Positions 24,538-38,648 of a DNA stretch of 64,000 nt are shown one piece after another. The DNA is from Diatrype stigma. Lineage: Eukaryota; Ascomycota; Sordariomycetes; Xylariales; Diatrypaceae. Position 1 is the stretch's first letter. Each line of letters begins with the position of its first letter. Position numbers and translations under genes: made by a program. The stretch covers positions 310,001-374,000 of the forward strand of contig JAKJXP020000039.1 of the NCBI GenBank assembly GCA_022225965.2, written 5' to 3'. Under the pieces are notes generated by a model that was given only the letters and a program-made list of their open reading frames with translations, was not told the DNA's origin and made no database searches.

Positions 24538-27500
24538 ATGGGGAAAATAACGAAGACCATCCAACCTAAGCATAAGGAGACTTTGGTAAGTGCCCTGGAT
24601 TACGAGTTCTAGGGGTGTTACAGTTCCGTCATGATGGACTCGACCGGCTAACAACCATCTTCTCCAGTCTCCATGGCTGCAGGAATATGTCGACGAGGCT
24701 TCCTCAGCACCATTACCTCTCTTACCGAAGGTCCTCGCCACCTTTCCGGCACGATGGCCCTTTCCCAGAGGCGACCTATATCACTGGATACCGTTGCTCA
24801 ACAGATTCGATGATATCCTAGAGTCATTCTGCTCTAGGTATAAGTTGACGGAGGGTCCCCAGACGGAAGACTTCGGCCTTGACCTGCTGCTTGGAACACC
24901 AGCAGCTGAAGGGGATGAGCGACTAGACAAAACGGCGAAGCTCGCTGAACTGGGCTACGGTGATGACGGCGACAGCAGTTTAGTCGTATCTATCCTCAAG
25001 TTCACCCAGATGCTCCTCGACCATTGCGGTAACCGCAGCATATATGCTAGCAGTACCCATCTGAATAGTCTGCTCAACAGCACTGACTTCACTATCATCT
25101 GTGCCACGCTCCGTGTCGGCGTCGAGCTAGCTCAACGGTATCAAGCTTCGGTAAAGCGTATGGGGATGCACCCTCGACAGGTTCATAATGCTCTGTTGTC
25201 AAACCATTACAACATTGATTTGGATCGCGTTCAGCAGATGGCGCAGCCTTTCATCAAAACCCCAATCAACAAGCCATTAGCCTCGCTATCCTCATCAACG
25301 CCCAGCTCTACTAGCAAGAACAAGGACAAGGCCCATGGCGGGGTCTCGAAGAATGTGGCTACGATGTACGCCAACGATCTATGCGCTCTTACCCAAGCAG
25401 ATTCCCCGGAGGCCTCGGGTTCTGATGCCCGTTGGAATGGATGGGGCGACGTGAAACTTACATATTATCCCACAACCATTACTACACAAGAGCAGGCATA
25501 TCAGACGCTTCCCGAGCGAGGGGGTGCCTCATCCATTCCCGCAACACCTACACCCTTAAGACGGAGTAGCACAAATACCGCTGCACAAACTACACCCCGC
25601 ACGAGCCGCCAGGGCCCGCCAGACGATAGTCCGACACCCACTTCTCGTACCCCAGCACTTGAGCATGATGACAGTAGCCCGCCCGGCCAAAAGACCTGGG
25701 AGATCTCACAGTCTGCAGTTGCCTCTACCCCTATATATCAACTTCTAGAGCGGATACCTGCGGATGTCCCTAAAGAGACGAGATACGAGGTAGTAAATCG
25801 ACTGCGAGTCGCCAAAGCACTCACCGGGTCGGTTGAGTCCAGACAGCAAGCATTGAAGGCGCGTCTTCTAGCTATTCAGAACTTGGCGTATATCCACGGT
25901 GAGAAGACCTTTATCGAGGAGGTCCTTCGTCATGACCACGACGAGCCGCGTCGGTTTCAGCTGGTATACCAGCTTGCTGAGTTGATCCACCCGGGAACAG
26001 ATGGCACGAATGTAGTGCCTATTGATTTGCAAGCAATCGCATTATCTTTGCTCGAGGCTATTGCTAATTTTAACCCAAAATTACCCGACATATTCTCTGC
26101 CTTGAATGCAACTGTCAACCACGGGGTGCTCCTTTACGTCATACGAAAAGCCGTGGCGAAGATGAGGGAGGAGGATGATGGAGATCAATGGACCGAGGAA
26201 GATGAGTGGCGTGATAATCTCTTCTCTCTTACCCTTCATATCACGATGGCAATGAGCAATGGTTCCCGCGGTACGCCCGAAATTATCTCGGCCGGGCTAC
26301 TGGATATTATGGTCGAAATCCTCACAATCAGGTCCAGCATAGCCGAGCGCACGTATGGCACACTTGTGGGATTCTTGGACAACCTTGTTTACAACGTGCA
26401 GAGTTCGTTGCAGACTTTGGTCAGCGCCGATGGGCTGGAGGTTGTCACCAACCTTGTTACTCACGAGGTTGAGCTTGCCAAGAGGCTTGCCATTGAGGGA
26501 AAAGGGACGCCCGTGGGACATCGTTCTCAAGTCGTAGACTACGAGGTACCCTTTTATCAACAGCAAAACCTTAAGTTTCTCCTCAAGTTTATCCATCACA
26601 TGATGTCCAACTCATTTGCCTTCGGCGGCAATACAGACCGATTGTTGAGAAACCTGGTTGATAAGACCGCCCTTCTTGGGAGCATTCGCGATATCATTGA
26701 GAACAAATCCCAATTTGGCTCCTTAGTATGGACGAACTCTGTCACTATTCTCAGTGACTTCCTCAACAATGACCCAACGAGCTTTGCGGCAATCTCCGAA
26801 GCTGGTCTTGTAAAGAGCTTTCTTGAGGCCGTCACCGGTCAACCTGTGATCGCGCGACAGCCCGAGACCACCGAAGAAGAAGCTGGCTCCCCCGAGAATC
26901 CCGCCCCGGATGTTTCAGAGCACGATACACGGCCACATCCTCCGCCGCCAGAGCTGCTCAATGCGCCTCGAGATGGACCTCCAGCCCGTGGTATCCTTCC
27001 TTCCAGTGACGCAATCTCGATTGTCCCAACTGTGCTCGACGCCATATCGCTGAATAACCTCGGCATGAAAATGGTCGTGTCCTCTCATGCCTTCGATAGC
27101 TATTTTGAGATTTTCGAGAGCCCCGAGCACGTTAGGCTTATGGCAACGGATATCGAACTTCCCAGCACCATAGGCACGCATTTCGACGAGCTCGCACGCC
27201 ACCACCCAAATCTTAGACCTGCTATTGGTAATGCAGTCCTGGACATGGTAGCACGAGTGACCCACCTCGCCCAGGTCAAAGCAGAGGGTTCGGGATGGGG
27301 TGCTAAGCTTCTCGTAAGGGATGCCAAAGGTAAAGACCTAGTGGCTGACGATCAGCTTTCGAGCCACCCCCGAGCCCCTCCGCCAGATGAAGGGAAGGGC
27401 AAGGGCAAAGCAGTTTTCAACGCCGATGACTCGGACGTAGCTATGGCCGATGCGGATACGCTGCAAGTTCAAGTCGCAGAGGCCCCCGATAACTCGTCCC

Positions 27501-30500
27501 CCTATGCATCCGTTGCACCCTATGTCTTTGCATGTTCCAACTTTCTGAGCGCCTACATCGCCAATTCCAATCTGAAGACATCATTTATCAGTAAGGGTGG
27601 AATAGAGTTACTGCTAGATCTCTGTACCTCGCCTAGCCTGCCGCATGACTTTGGGGACACAGCTGCTTCGAAGACCCTGGAGATCACGATTTCCCAGCTT
27701 GTCGAGGCCTCGCCGATCATTGGGCTCCCGTCGTTATTGAAGCGGACGCAAAGCGCCTTCGACGTATTACTTGCGACCATACAGGCGCAAATCCCTGATT
27801 CCTACCTCGCCCGCTTCGTTGACGCCGATGTTCAGGTAACCAATGACGCAAGCCCAGAACAGATTGAAAAGCTGGCGCAGGGTACATCAGTGGCCAAAGC
27901 ACTTCTCCGTGCCCAGTCACTTATTAGGACGTTATATCACTGCTTCCCCTATTCATCTCGAACCTCGACAGTCACGTTACATCCGATCAATCTATTCGAT
28001 TACTATGGGAAGCTGGTGAGATCATTGGGACCACTGTTGCACTCTATCGTATCTGAGGAACTATCTATTGCGAACAGTGTTCCCCAGAATTGGACGCCGC
28101 GGAAGGACCCAGGTCTGGGCAAGGTCGGTGCATCAGTTATCGATTCTGTGATAGAGAGTGGTGGACTTGCTAGTGGTGATCTCGATGACACAGCTGTGTC
28201 AGGAATCATATCCTCTACTGCAGGAGGGAAGTCAAATGAGAAGCCGGTAAAGCCCTCTGAAGGTCCTTCTCAGAGTGATAAGTCAAGCCCGCGGTACCGC
28301 AACTATCAGACCTTGCGTGGCTTGCTTCAGGCCCTGATGTCTACCACCTTCCCGTTGCTCCAGTCCATGGGAAGAGCCCTATTGCCTCGTCGCGATCGAG
28401 ACCAGTACACAAGAGTGCACCATGTACGCCTCGCAGAAGATTTAGCGCAGACAATACTGGCCCAACTGGAAGTACCAGACCGGAAGAAGACTACAAATGA
28501 TTATCGTTATTGGAACATCATGTTGCACACCGTCTACGAAATGCTGGTTGACCGTAAATTCGACGCCCGGCATAGTGACAGGAGTTCACTACAGCTCATC
28601 GCACCAGTATTGATTGCGTTCAAGAAACATGGCGGCTTGGAGAAACTAAACACTATGCTGGTGATCTTCAAAAATGAGATCTGTGACGAACACGCTGCTA
28701 CGGAGGATTCGTCCCTACCCGAACTTGCGGGAATTGGCATCAAGAAGATTTTGGACTTATACTCTCTGTTGGTCAATGGCAAAGTGGTCACTGACGCCAC
28801 ATCTCTGGTAAATCTCCTTCAACGAACCAACAGCAATCCGGATCGACGCACCGAGTCCCAAGTTGCGCATAACTTGGTGGTTGAGTTGCGGATGGCTATT
28901 CTTCCGGTCGTACGAGAGCTCTGGGACACGCCACTCGTCGAAAAAGATGGCAAACATTCGGCAGCTATTCTTGCGAAGATCATTAGCATCTTGAAATCAA
29001 TATCTCTTGCTGATACGGAGACAAATGCTTATACGCGTTCCGAGAAAAACATGCCACCGGCTTATCTGCCACCGACATCTGTTCGTTGGTCAAATGCAAA
29101 CGCCGCAGAGGTTAGGCACCTCGTAGAGTTGGGGAACTCGGAAGAGCTCGCGCATGAAGCTTTGTATCGGTCGAATTCCACCCGCCCACCTGCCTTGGAG
29201 TATTGTGCGATTCACTCTGCTGGCCTAGCAGGTACGCGGAATCCCATCCCTCCGGAAGATTCCCCTCTGGATCCCGAAGCCAGTTCTGTCCCAACTGCGG
29301 AGGTCGCTGTACCGTCCTCAGGTGAAGACGAACGTATGGCCTTGGACCTTCCTGCAGATATCCCCGCGTCCATTCTCGGAGAAGATCTAATCGGTCACCT
29401 CAGAGAGGCCGAGGCGCTTCGCAGTGGAAGGGATCGTGACACACCGATGCCACCCGTAAATGCTCAAGGTGTGAGTGGTGATGCGTCTGCCTCAACTAGC
29501 CCTGTCCAGGGTCCTTCGACAGCTGCGGAGAGCGAGAGCTACAATGCGAAGCTAGTGGCTAGAGAGGATCTTGATGAGGAACGCACTCATCTTCGAGAAA
29601 ATCTTATTGATCGCTGCCTAGACGTCATAAGAGCCCATCCTGGCTCGACGTATGAGGTCTCCGAGCTGGTGTCAGCCGTTCTCCTTCGGACTTCTGAAGA
29701 TACATCCGCTAAGCAGGAAATCGGAGAAACACTGATTAACGCTTTGCTGTCCTTTGCGGCTGACGATGATCTCAAATCCAATGGACGTAGTATTGCAGCG
29801 TATGCCCACCTCCTATCTCTACTCTTACAGGACAGAGGATTTTTTAGAGCCTCTGTGAGCACCCTGAAGGATAACGTGAGCCCACTCCTACACTTCCTGC
29901 AGGTTCCGACATCTCCAGCATCCGAGGAACTTGCACCGTGGATACCCTACGTTCTGCTGGTCTTCGAGATTCTGTTGAGCGACGACGAACAACTAGGCGA
30001 CTTCAAGTGGAAGCCTCCAACGAGTGAAGACGAGACGGCTGCCCCTCTTGAATGGCCTGCTAAGGACGTTAACGTGGGTGGAGATGACCGCGAGACCCTT
30101 CTCAGCTCCGTACTTGAGCTCCTTCCACGCATTGGCAAAGAAGAGTCCCTCGCAGTGTCTGTGTTGCGTGTCTTGGTAATCTTGACCCGGGATCGCACTG
30201 TCGCTCGTCTGATTGGCGACAAGAAGAACCTCCAGCGTTTATTCGTTATGGCCAAACAGCTGTCCAGCGTCGGCTCTCAGCGTCTAGTTGAAACTCGAAT
30301 TACCTCGCACATACTAATTGTCCTTCGTCATGTCATTGAGGACGAGGAAGTTGTCAAGCAGAGGATGAGGAGCGAAATCCGGAACTACTTGGAACGAACA
30401 CAACGACCCCCCGATCCAACAAGCTACCTGCGCCAACTTTCACACGTAGCTCTACGGGACCCAAGATTGTTCGTGGAAGTTACCAACGAGATGGTGGAGA

Positions 30501-33500
30501 TATCTCGTTGGTCGCCCCAAGATAGCAATGTGAGGCAATCCATCGTTCTCAAAGATCCGAAGTTAGACGTGCTTAAGGACGATGTGGCGCCAGCTGTCCG
30601 CGCCACTGAGGACCTATCGATTCAAGATGTCAAACCTTCGACTGAGAGCGAAGACAAGACTATGGCGGATGTACAAAAAGGAGCAGCTTCACAAGAGTCC
30701 AAGCGACCTGTTCTTGAGAACCCCGATGGTGTTGTACATTTCCTGCTCTGCGAACTCTTGAATTACAGAGAAGTCGACGATAAGGAACCATCTCAACCTT
30801 CGAAAGAGCCCAAACAGGGTCCCGATGCTACTGCCACGACCTCGAGCGCTTCCTCCGAGCCTGAAAACCGGACTAGCGACAACAAGGAAAAGAAGGCAAA
30901 GAGTTCCTTCAAGGCCGACGAGCACCCGATCTTCATCTACCGCTGTTTCCTTTTACATTGTCTCACTGAGCTGCTCCAGAGTTACAACCGGACCAAGATG
31001 GAGTTCATCAACTTCAAGCGGAGTGCGCCTCTTCAGACCAATACCCCAATCAAGCCGCGTTCCAGTATCCTAAATTACCTACTTGCCGATTTATTATGCG
31101 CGAACCATATTGAAGGCCCATCCGACACACTTACCGTCAAGAAGAAGCATGCCACGGCATCTCAGGTGCAGAATCTACTTGTCGCTCTTGTTAGCAAGAC
31201 TGGAGAGAAACCCTCTGACCGTACCCGCGACAAGTTCGACTTGGGCGACGAGCCGGATCTCCTTTTTGTCCGCAAATTCGTGCTCGACACCATCCTGAAA
31301 TCGTACAAAGACGCGTCGGTGTCAAGTGAGTCATTCGAAACTAGGTACTCCAGGATGCTCGCTCTGGCCGATGTCATGCATCTGATGACGGCCGGAAAGG
31401 ACAAAGATGTTCCATCTCGGTCTGCGAATGACGATACACCGGATCGTTCGCAAGCTCAGATCAGGCGTCTCATGTATGAGAAAGGATATCTGGCGGCATT
31501 AACCGGCTCCATTGCGGACATCGACCTCGCTTACCCCCCGGTCAAGCGAACTATCAAAAGCATTCTCCGTGTGCTTCGGATCCTGACCAGCACTGCCATT
31601 CACCTCAGCCATTCCAATATTCTTCCTGCATCTTCGACGCAAGACTCAGTTGACGATGAGATTGCATCTGCTACTTCCCTGTCTGAGATCGAAGACGACC
31701 GCGAAGAAACGCCCGACCTCTATCGCAACTCAGCCCTCGGTATGCTAGAACCTGGTAGAGATCGAGATGACTATTCGGAAGATTCTGAAGACGATGACGA
31801 CGAAGATATGTACGATGATGAGTACGAAGACGAAATGGACTACGAAGAGGGTCCCATGTCCGAGGATCGCGAAGAAGATGTCAGTGACGAGGACGAAGAA
31901 GAAGCCGGCATGGGACCCATTGAAGGGCTCCCCGGTGACTTGGGCGTCGTCGAAGTCACTATGGATGATGACGAAGAGGATGACGAGGAGATGGACGACG
32001 ACGACGACGACGATGAAAGTAACGATGACGATGAACTTGGATCTGACGGTATGGATGACGACGATGATCGTATCGAAATCATCGATGACGAAGGAAATCC
32101 GCTCGAAGATGACGGGGCGTCTGTTTGGGAAAGCGAGTCTGTCGATGAAGAGGACGACGACGAGGAGATCGACTTCGAGGCTGAAGCCCAGGACCTTGAT
32201 GAAGCTCCAATTCACGGTTTGGACGACGTCGAAGAACCGCCTCGGTTCGGCGACATCATGCGTGCCATCGAACAAGACTTCTCCATTGATGATATCAATG
32301 GTATAAACGACCGGCCCTTCACCGCAGACGATGATGAAGATGGTGAGTGTTATCTACCCCTTACTGGTGGAGACAGGCCACCCCTGTCTATTTCATTAAC
32401 ATAACAGCTGACATCTACATAGAAGACGAGGATGATGAAGATGATGACGAATACGCATACGAAGATGATTTCCCGAGTAGGTTCCATTCTCTTATCTCCC
32501 CCCCGTCAATACTGACCCCTTGTCAAGATGACCCTCCGCCTCCCAACATTGGAGCCCCAAGCTTGGGATGGGATACTCTGGTCGTTGACCATGCCCCTAT
32601 CTTTGGCCATCACCATAGAAATCGTCACGGACATCGTAGCCCGTTCCCTCTTCCATTCTTCGTGGGATCTCGCGGAGACCCCTTGGCAAACCTTGGCGGT
32701 ACGTTAGATACTGAACTATCTATTGGAAGGCTTGGGGCCTCCAACCTTGATTTATTTTACCCGCTCAGGAGCTAACATTTTCATAGATCCGCGTGGTCTC
32801 CATTCTCGGGGACATCGACACGATGCAAGACCTGCTAACAATGAGGATGGTTTGAACCCCCTACTTCGGAGAAATGAGGCCGGACGAACTGGTTCTCCTC
32901 TACCCCCTAACCCTGGCAGTATGGTTCGATTAGGTTTTCCCGGAGGCTTACTCAGTGGAGGAAACTTCGATAGCCCCATTTCGCTCATCAATGATCTCGT
33001 GGCCTCCTTGCCAGCATCATTATCGCGCCACGGGCACGCCCTTCACCTCCAGATCACTTCAGGCCCGGGCGGAGAAGTTAGAGAAGTATCCCTCCCATTT
33101 GATCATTTTGGACGAGAAGGTCGTTCGGACGGCCGTAGAGACACCTTCCAGGAACCCGGGCAGGCGACGACATTTTCTGCAGAATCTACATCAAGTCGAT
33201 GGTCCGAAGAAGTCAAGATGATTTTTGGAGCGCAGCATGGGGAAAAGTCAATGAAGCTTGTTCCGGCCTTGCTATCCTATCTGGTGCCTCCGGCTATACA
33301 GCGCGATAAGGAACATAAGGCACGAGAGGCGGAGCAGAAGCGTAAACAAGAGGAAGAACGCAAAAAGCGAGAAGATGAAGAGAGGAAGGCAAGGGAGGCT
33401 AAAGAGGCCGAGGAGAAAATTGCCCGAGAGAAGAAGGAGGCCGAGGAACGAGAACGTGCTGCCGCCGAGGCTCAAGCAGTCCAAGCCGAATTAGAATCTG

Positions 33501-36500
33501 TCGAGGTTCCCGAAGCCGAACACGACGAAGACCACACCGAATCGGACGCTATGGAAGGTGTGGAGGTATCTGATTCCGCGGCGGATGCTGCGCAAACCAC
33601 AGGCGCCTCACAACCACGCGCTTTCACTACGATCAGGGGTGCTCAGGTGGACGTCACTGAACTCGGTATCGATGCAGATTATCTGGAAGCCCTTCCCGAA
33701 GAGTTCAGAGAAGAAGTTATCGCTCAGACTGTCAGTACACGGAGGGCTCAAGCCCGAGAGGCCCCACGTAGTAGTGGAGAGCAGACCGAAGTGTTCCAGG
33801 AGTTCTTAGACGCTTTGCCTGATGAGCTTCGCCTCGAGATTGTCCAGCAGGAACGCCAAGAACAGCGCCGCCGCGAGCGTGAGGAAGCTAGACGACAAGC
33901 CGTTATCCCGGGTCAAATAGCCGAGGCCCAAGACATGGACACGGCAAGCATTCTGATGACCTTCCCGCCAGCCCTTCGGGAGCAGGTCCTTATGGATCAA
34001 GGCGCGGACATCATGGATTCCTTGCCGCCTGAGATGGCTGCCCAGGCCCGGAGACTCGTGCGATCTACCAATCCTATCGCGGAACACGCTAGAGCACCGG
34101 TGAGTGCTGGTGGACATCTGCGGGAGGCTGCTGAAGCTAGTGGGCAAGCCGATGGAGACAGCAAAACCCAGCGAAAGACAGTGGTACAGATGCTCGACAA
34201 GTCTGGCGTTGCAACCTTGCTCCGCCTCATGTTTATCAACGTTAAGGGCGGTTCTGGTTCGATCGAGAGCAATCTGAAGCACGTGTTCAAGGATGTTTGC
34301 GAGAATAGACAAAACCGTCTCGAGGTCGTCAGCACTCTTCTGCAAATCCTACAAGACGGCACAACGGACGTGGATGCAGTAGAACGAAGTTTTACCCATC
34401 TCTCCATCAAGGCCAAGCAACCCAAAGATAACAACAAGGACCCCAAAACTCCCCAGGGGCTTAGACGGACACTCACCAACGTTGGAAGCGTGAACCCGGT
34501 CCAGCCAAGCTCTGAGACTTCGCCGCTCATGATCGTTCAGCAATGCCTCGACCTCCTTTGTTACTTAGCCGAATCCAATGTGCATGTGCCATCGCTGTTC
34601 CTTACCGAACACGACGTTGCCGTTCCGTCCTTGAAGCGCAGCTTGAGCCGCAAGGGCAAGGGCAAAGACTTGAAGGCATTTAAGTATGCAATCAACTCGT
34701 TACTGGCACTGCTTGATCGGGACCTCGTCATGGAAAGCTCGTCCCTCATGGACAGCCTTTCTCAGCTACTAAGCAGGGTCACCTTCCCGTTACTCGCACT
34801 TGAACGGAAGCAAAAAGAGGCAGCAGAAGCAGTGAAAAAGCTCGAGACTACGCCTGAAACACCTACTGCGGCAGCGGCAGATGGCACCGAACAAACGGGC
34901 GATGCCGCACCTACCAATGAGAATGCCGAAGAACATCCACCAGAGACAACAACGCCCGCCGCCACTGAACCAGATCAGCCAGCGGCACCGAGCGCTCCCG
35001 AGGCGGCATCTGCGACGGCCACAGAACAACCTAGTGCCGATGTCGATCAGTCTAAAGCCCTAGAGAAGAAGCAGGCCATTCTCAAAAAGGTGAAGCACCT
35101 TCATCCGCCTTTGATTCCTGTTCACAACCTCACCCTCATTATCAACATCTTCGTCGCGAGGGAATGCAGTTCGAGGACTTTCAAGGAGACCCTCTCTACC
35201 ATCAAGAATCTGTCTGCGATCCCTGGGGCCATGCTAGTGTTTGGTCAAGAGCTAGCTCGCCAGGCTCAGGTCTTGAGCGAAAAGATCGTTATTCACTTGA
35301 ACGAGCTTCTGCCACATATCGAGAAAGCCTCCTCAGGGACAGAAATCCAAGGCGTCGCGCTATCGAAATTCTCTCCTGGCGCTTCGGACCAAAACAAACT
35401 GCTCCGTGTGTTGACAGCACTTGACCACCTGTTCGCCCAAAAGAAGTCGGATACCAGTGGACAATCTGATGCAACTGCAGATGAGACTAAGAAGCAGGAC
35501 CTCCTGGCAACTCTTTACCGCAACTCTACATTCAATGCTCTGTGGGATCAATTAGGCGCTTGCCTAGGCGCTATCCGCCAACGGGAGAACTTGATGAATG
35601 TGGCCACTATTCTCCTACCCTTGATCGAGGCCCTCATGGTGGTCTGCAAAGACACAGGTCAGACCGAGGCACAGCAATCCCAGAGCCAGGTAACCAAGGA
35701 GATGTTGCTTTCTAGCCCGCAGCCAGAGGATCACATGGCCGGTCTGTTCTTCACATTCACTGAAGAGCATCGCCGGGTCCTCAACGAGCTTGTCCGCAAT
35801 AACCCTTCACTAATGAAAGGCACATTCTCGCACCTGGTAAAGAACCCGAAGGTTCTAGAGTTTGACAACAAACGCAACTGGTTCAACCGTAGCGTCCACA
35901 ACAGGAACCATCAAGCTCCTGGGCGTGGTTTCCCCACCCTTCAACTGCAGGTGCGACGGGAGCATGTCTTCCATGATTCGTTCAAGTCACTCTACTTCAA
36001 GAGTGGTGACGAGATGAAGTTCGGGAAACTGAGTATCCGATTCCATGGAGAAGAAGGTGTAGATGCAGGTGGTGTTACGAGAGAATGGTTCCAGGTACTG
36101 TCACGGCAGATGTTCGACCCAAACTACGCCTTGTTCGTGCCGGTGTCAAGCGACCGAACCACTTTCCACCCGAACAAACTCAGCGGCATCAACGACGAGC
36201 ATCTGATGTTCTTCAAGTTTATTGGGAGAGTCATCGGCAAGGCTCTTTACGAGGGCCGTGTACTCGACTGCTACTTCAGCCGGGCTGTCTACAAGCGGAT
36301 CCTAGGCAAGCCGGTGTCGGTCAAAGACATGGAATCCTTCGACCCCGACTACTACAAATCTCTCGTCTGGATGCTCGAGAACGACATCACTGATATCATC
36401 ACGGAAACGTTCTCAGTCGAAGATGACGTGTTCGGTGTGACCAGAATCGAGGACCTCTGCGAGGACGGTCGCAACGTCCCGGTCACGGAGGACAACAAGC

Positions 36501-37134
36501 ACGACTATGTTCGCCTTGTGGTTGAGCATAAACTGCTATCTTCTGTCAAGGAGCAAATGGAGAACTTCCTCAAAGGTGAGTTTACATTGAAGCGGCTGCG
36601 TGTGCTACGAATCAAGACTAACGTTGATCACAGGTTTCCACGAAATCATCCCCGCCGAGCTGATCTCTATCTTCAATGAGCAAGAGTTGGAGCTGCTGAT
36701 CTCTGGCCTACCGGATATCTCTGTGGATGATTGGAAGAGCAACACGGAATACCACAACTACACGCCATCTTCGCCGCAGATCCAGTGGTTCTGGCGGGCA
36801 GTTCGATCATTGGACAAGGAAGAACTAGCGAAGCTTCTCCAGTTCGTGACGGGAACCAGCAAAGTCCCTCTCAACGGATTCAAAGAGCTCGAGGGTATGA
36901 ACGGGGTGAATCGATTCAACATCCACCGTGACTACGGCAACAAGGACCGTCTGCCAAGCTCTCACACATGCTTCAACCGTAAGTCCCGATTCCGCTCGAT
37001 GCAATAATGGACCGGATAGATGCTAACTACCGTGGACAGAGCTCGATCTTCCTGAATATGAAAGCTACGATGCACTGCGCCGACAACTGATGAAGGCTAT
37101 CACGGCGGGTAGCGATTATTTTGGCTTCGCGTAG
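24538..37134 (+). CDS. TOM1: HECT E3 ubiquitin ligase, Tom1/HUWE1 family (4,058 aa)
   Basis: Giant ubiquitin ligase; yeast Tom1 and animal HUWE1 degrade excess histones, unassembled ribosomal proteins and other orphan proteins. Exons: 24538-24585, 24668-32342, 32423-32476, 32528-32698, 32787-36575, 36634-36978, 37040-37134; total 4,059 codons with the stop. The N-terminus (MGKITKT, then [29 protein letters not shown]) is typical. Armadillo-type DUF908/DUF913 helical repeats fill roughly the first 950 residues. A strongly acidic tract lies at about 2385-2590, an Arg/Glu-rich coil at about 2820-2885, and LP-containing ubiquitin-binding motif-like helices at about 2945-3065 ([18 protein letters not shown]). 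The HECT domain spans about 3705-4058 with the catalytic Cys of HTCFN near residue 4025, split from the last exon by an intron. An alternative acceptor after 32407 would add five residues to exon 3. Family assignment is firm. Confidence 0.96.
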
Positions 37135-37680
37135 TCCATACGTGGAGCGAGGCGGAGACGGACGATGTGTTTTGTTTTTGCTTGCTGGGGGAAAGGGGCC
37201 AAAAAAGGAGAGCCTCTTTTGACCAACCTGGAACATGAAACCGGAGCTTGGCTGGCTAGGCAGGTTTGTCTATACTGATGGAGTGCAGGCCATTCGGTGT
37301 AGCTAGCAGTCTCAGGCCAGTCGCTCGGGGAAGAAAGAGCCAGGATGCTTTACGAAGACCATTGCATTGTAATATAGGACCCATAGGCCACTAGCCATAG
37401 CTGACGAATAGATGCCAAGGTTTTGTGAATCCTGTCGATTTGTGCTTGTGAGGCTATTCGTGTAGGTACTTGACTGGCAACATACCTGCATAGGTACTTA
37501 GTAGGTAGCAGTTTATGGAACTTACCTAGGTTATGTATACTATAGATCATCGGTTATAAGTCACAGCTACTGTATGTATTGTAGTGGCGGACTATACTGG
37601 ACTATACTACGGGTCCCCTATACTACAGCTGCTAGCAGGTACGAATGGGTAAGAACCTAGTAGGCACATGTATGTACATG

Positions 37681-37709
37681 TATGTATGTATGTATGTATG
37701 TATGTATGT
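37681..37709. repeat. TATG tetranucleotide microsatellite
   Basis: About seven consecutive TATG units in the 3' flank of TOM1. Confidence 0.85.
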
Positions 37710-38530
37710 ACTTACATATATGTAGAAGCCTACCTAATTGGCTGTCTTGGTCCCTTGGATCTAGTTCTGCTTTCCTTCTTTCTATTCTTGGTGAATTACA
37801 TATAGATGCCCATTGATTTTTAGTTTCACCTCTTGTTCTTCCATCCTAACCATCGTTACATCCATCACATGCGTATCTTTCTACATCTACTCAAGTTGCT
37901 GAGCTTACCTAAAACACCTCGTTCGACGTTGCTTATCACCTGCACTTCTTATCGAGCCGATTCCTTATCGAACCTACGAAAAATCAACCACCGCCACTAC
38001 CTACTATAGGCTTTGATTAGGTAGGCAGCAATTGGCAGGAAGAGCTTGAACCCCGACTCCTGCTCCTGCCAGAAGCAGTAATCGTCACCGCGCCGTCCAA
38101 CCAAAACCCAGCCAAAAAGCACAAGCCTCGAACCCCTCCTACAATATCGAAAACCCCTGAAAAACTCTACGGCTCCTCGTGCTACCCCGCCGCTCTCTGG
38201 TTGTCCCCATTGGTTCGTTTTCCCCCTTGACCGGTCCAGCGGTGCATGACGCAACCTAAGCACAAGTACTGTACTATTTTTTTTCTTCTTCTTTTTCTCT
38301 GCTTCTGATTGATGCTCCTTTCTAACGCTGTGTCCAAGCGCCGCCCGCAGACTGTGCCTGTGTCTGTGTCTGTGCCTGTGCCTGCCCGTGCCCGTGCCCG
38401 TACCCATCCCGTCGCGTCGCTCTTTGTAACCCAGGGCAGTCCAGGCAAAGAACCGCGCTTGTGCTCCAGGCTACTTGATCGACCCGGGTTACCTTCCAGG
38501 ACCAGGTTACCTACTCTTGGTACTTGTACT

Positions 38531-38566
38531 TGTGCTTGTGCTTGTGCTTGTGCTTGTGCTTGTGCT
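38531..38566. repeat. Tandem repeat, 6 x 6 bp (TGTGCT), upstream of PRS
   Basis: Six perfect TGTGCT units preceded by variant TACTTG units, in the presumed 5' UTR or core promoter of PRS. Confidence 0.9.
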
Positions 38567-38648
38567 CCCGCTGCCTGTCCCTCCCAGGCTTAATAAAACT
38601 TTGTGAAGCCCAGTAGCGGCCTCAAGTTCCTCTTCCCTTCTGCTCAAC

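Larger units (their letters stand above)
37135..38648. other. Intergenic region between TOM1 and PRS
   Basis: Holds the 3' UTR of TOM1, a TATG microsatellite (37681-37709) and the promoter/5' UTR of PRS. Overlapping simple repeats (GTGTCT/GTGCCT/GTGCCC at about 38353-38401, TGTGCT at 38531-38566) end about 80 bp before the PRS start codon. Confidence 0.6.

Noticed and set aside
31745..32306. Long antisense and alternative-frame readings in the acidic tract of TOM1
   Set aside because: GAC/GAT/GAA repeats give Ser- or Val/Ile-rich shadow frames; the acidic reading is the in-frame one.
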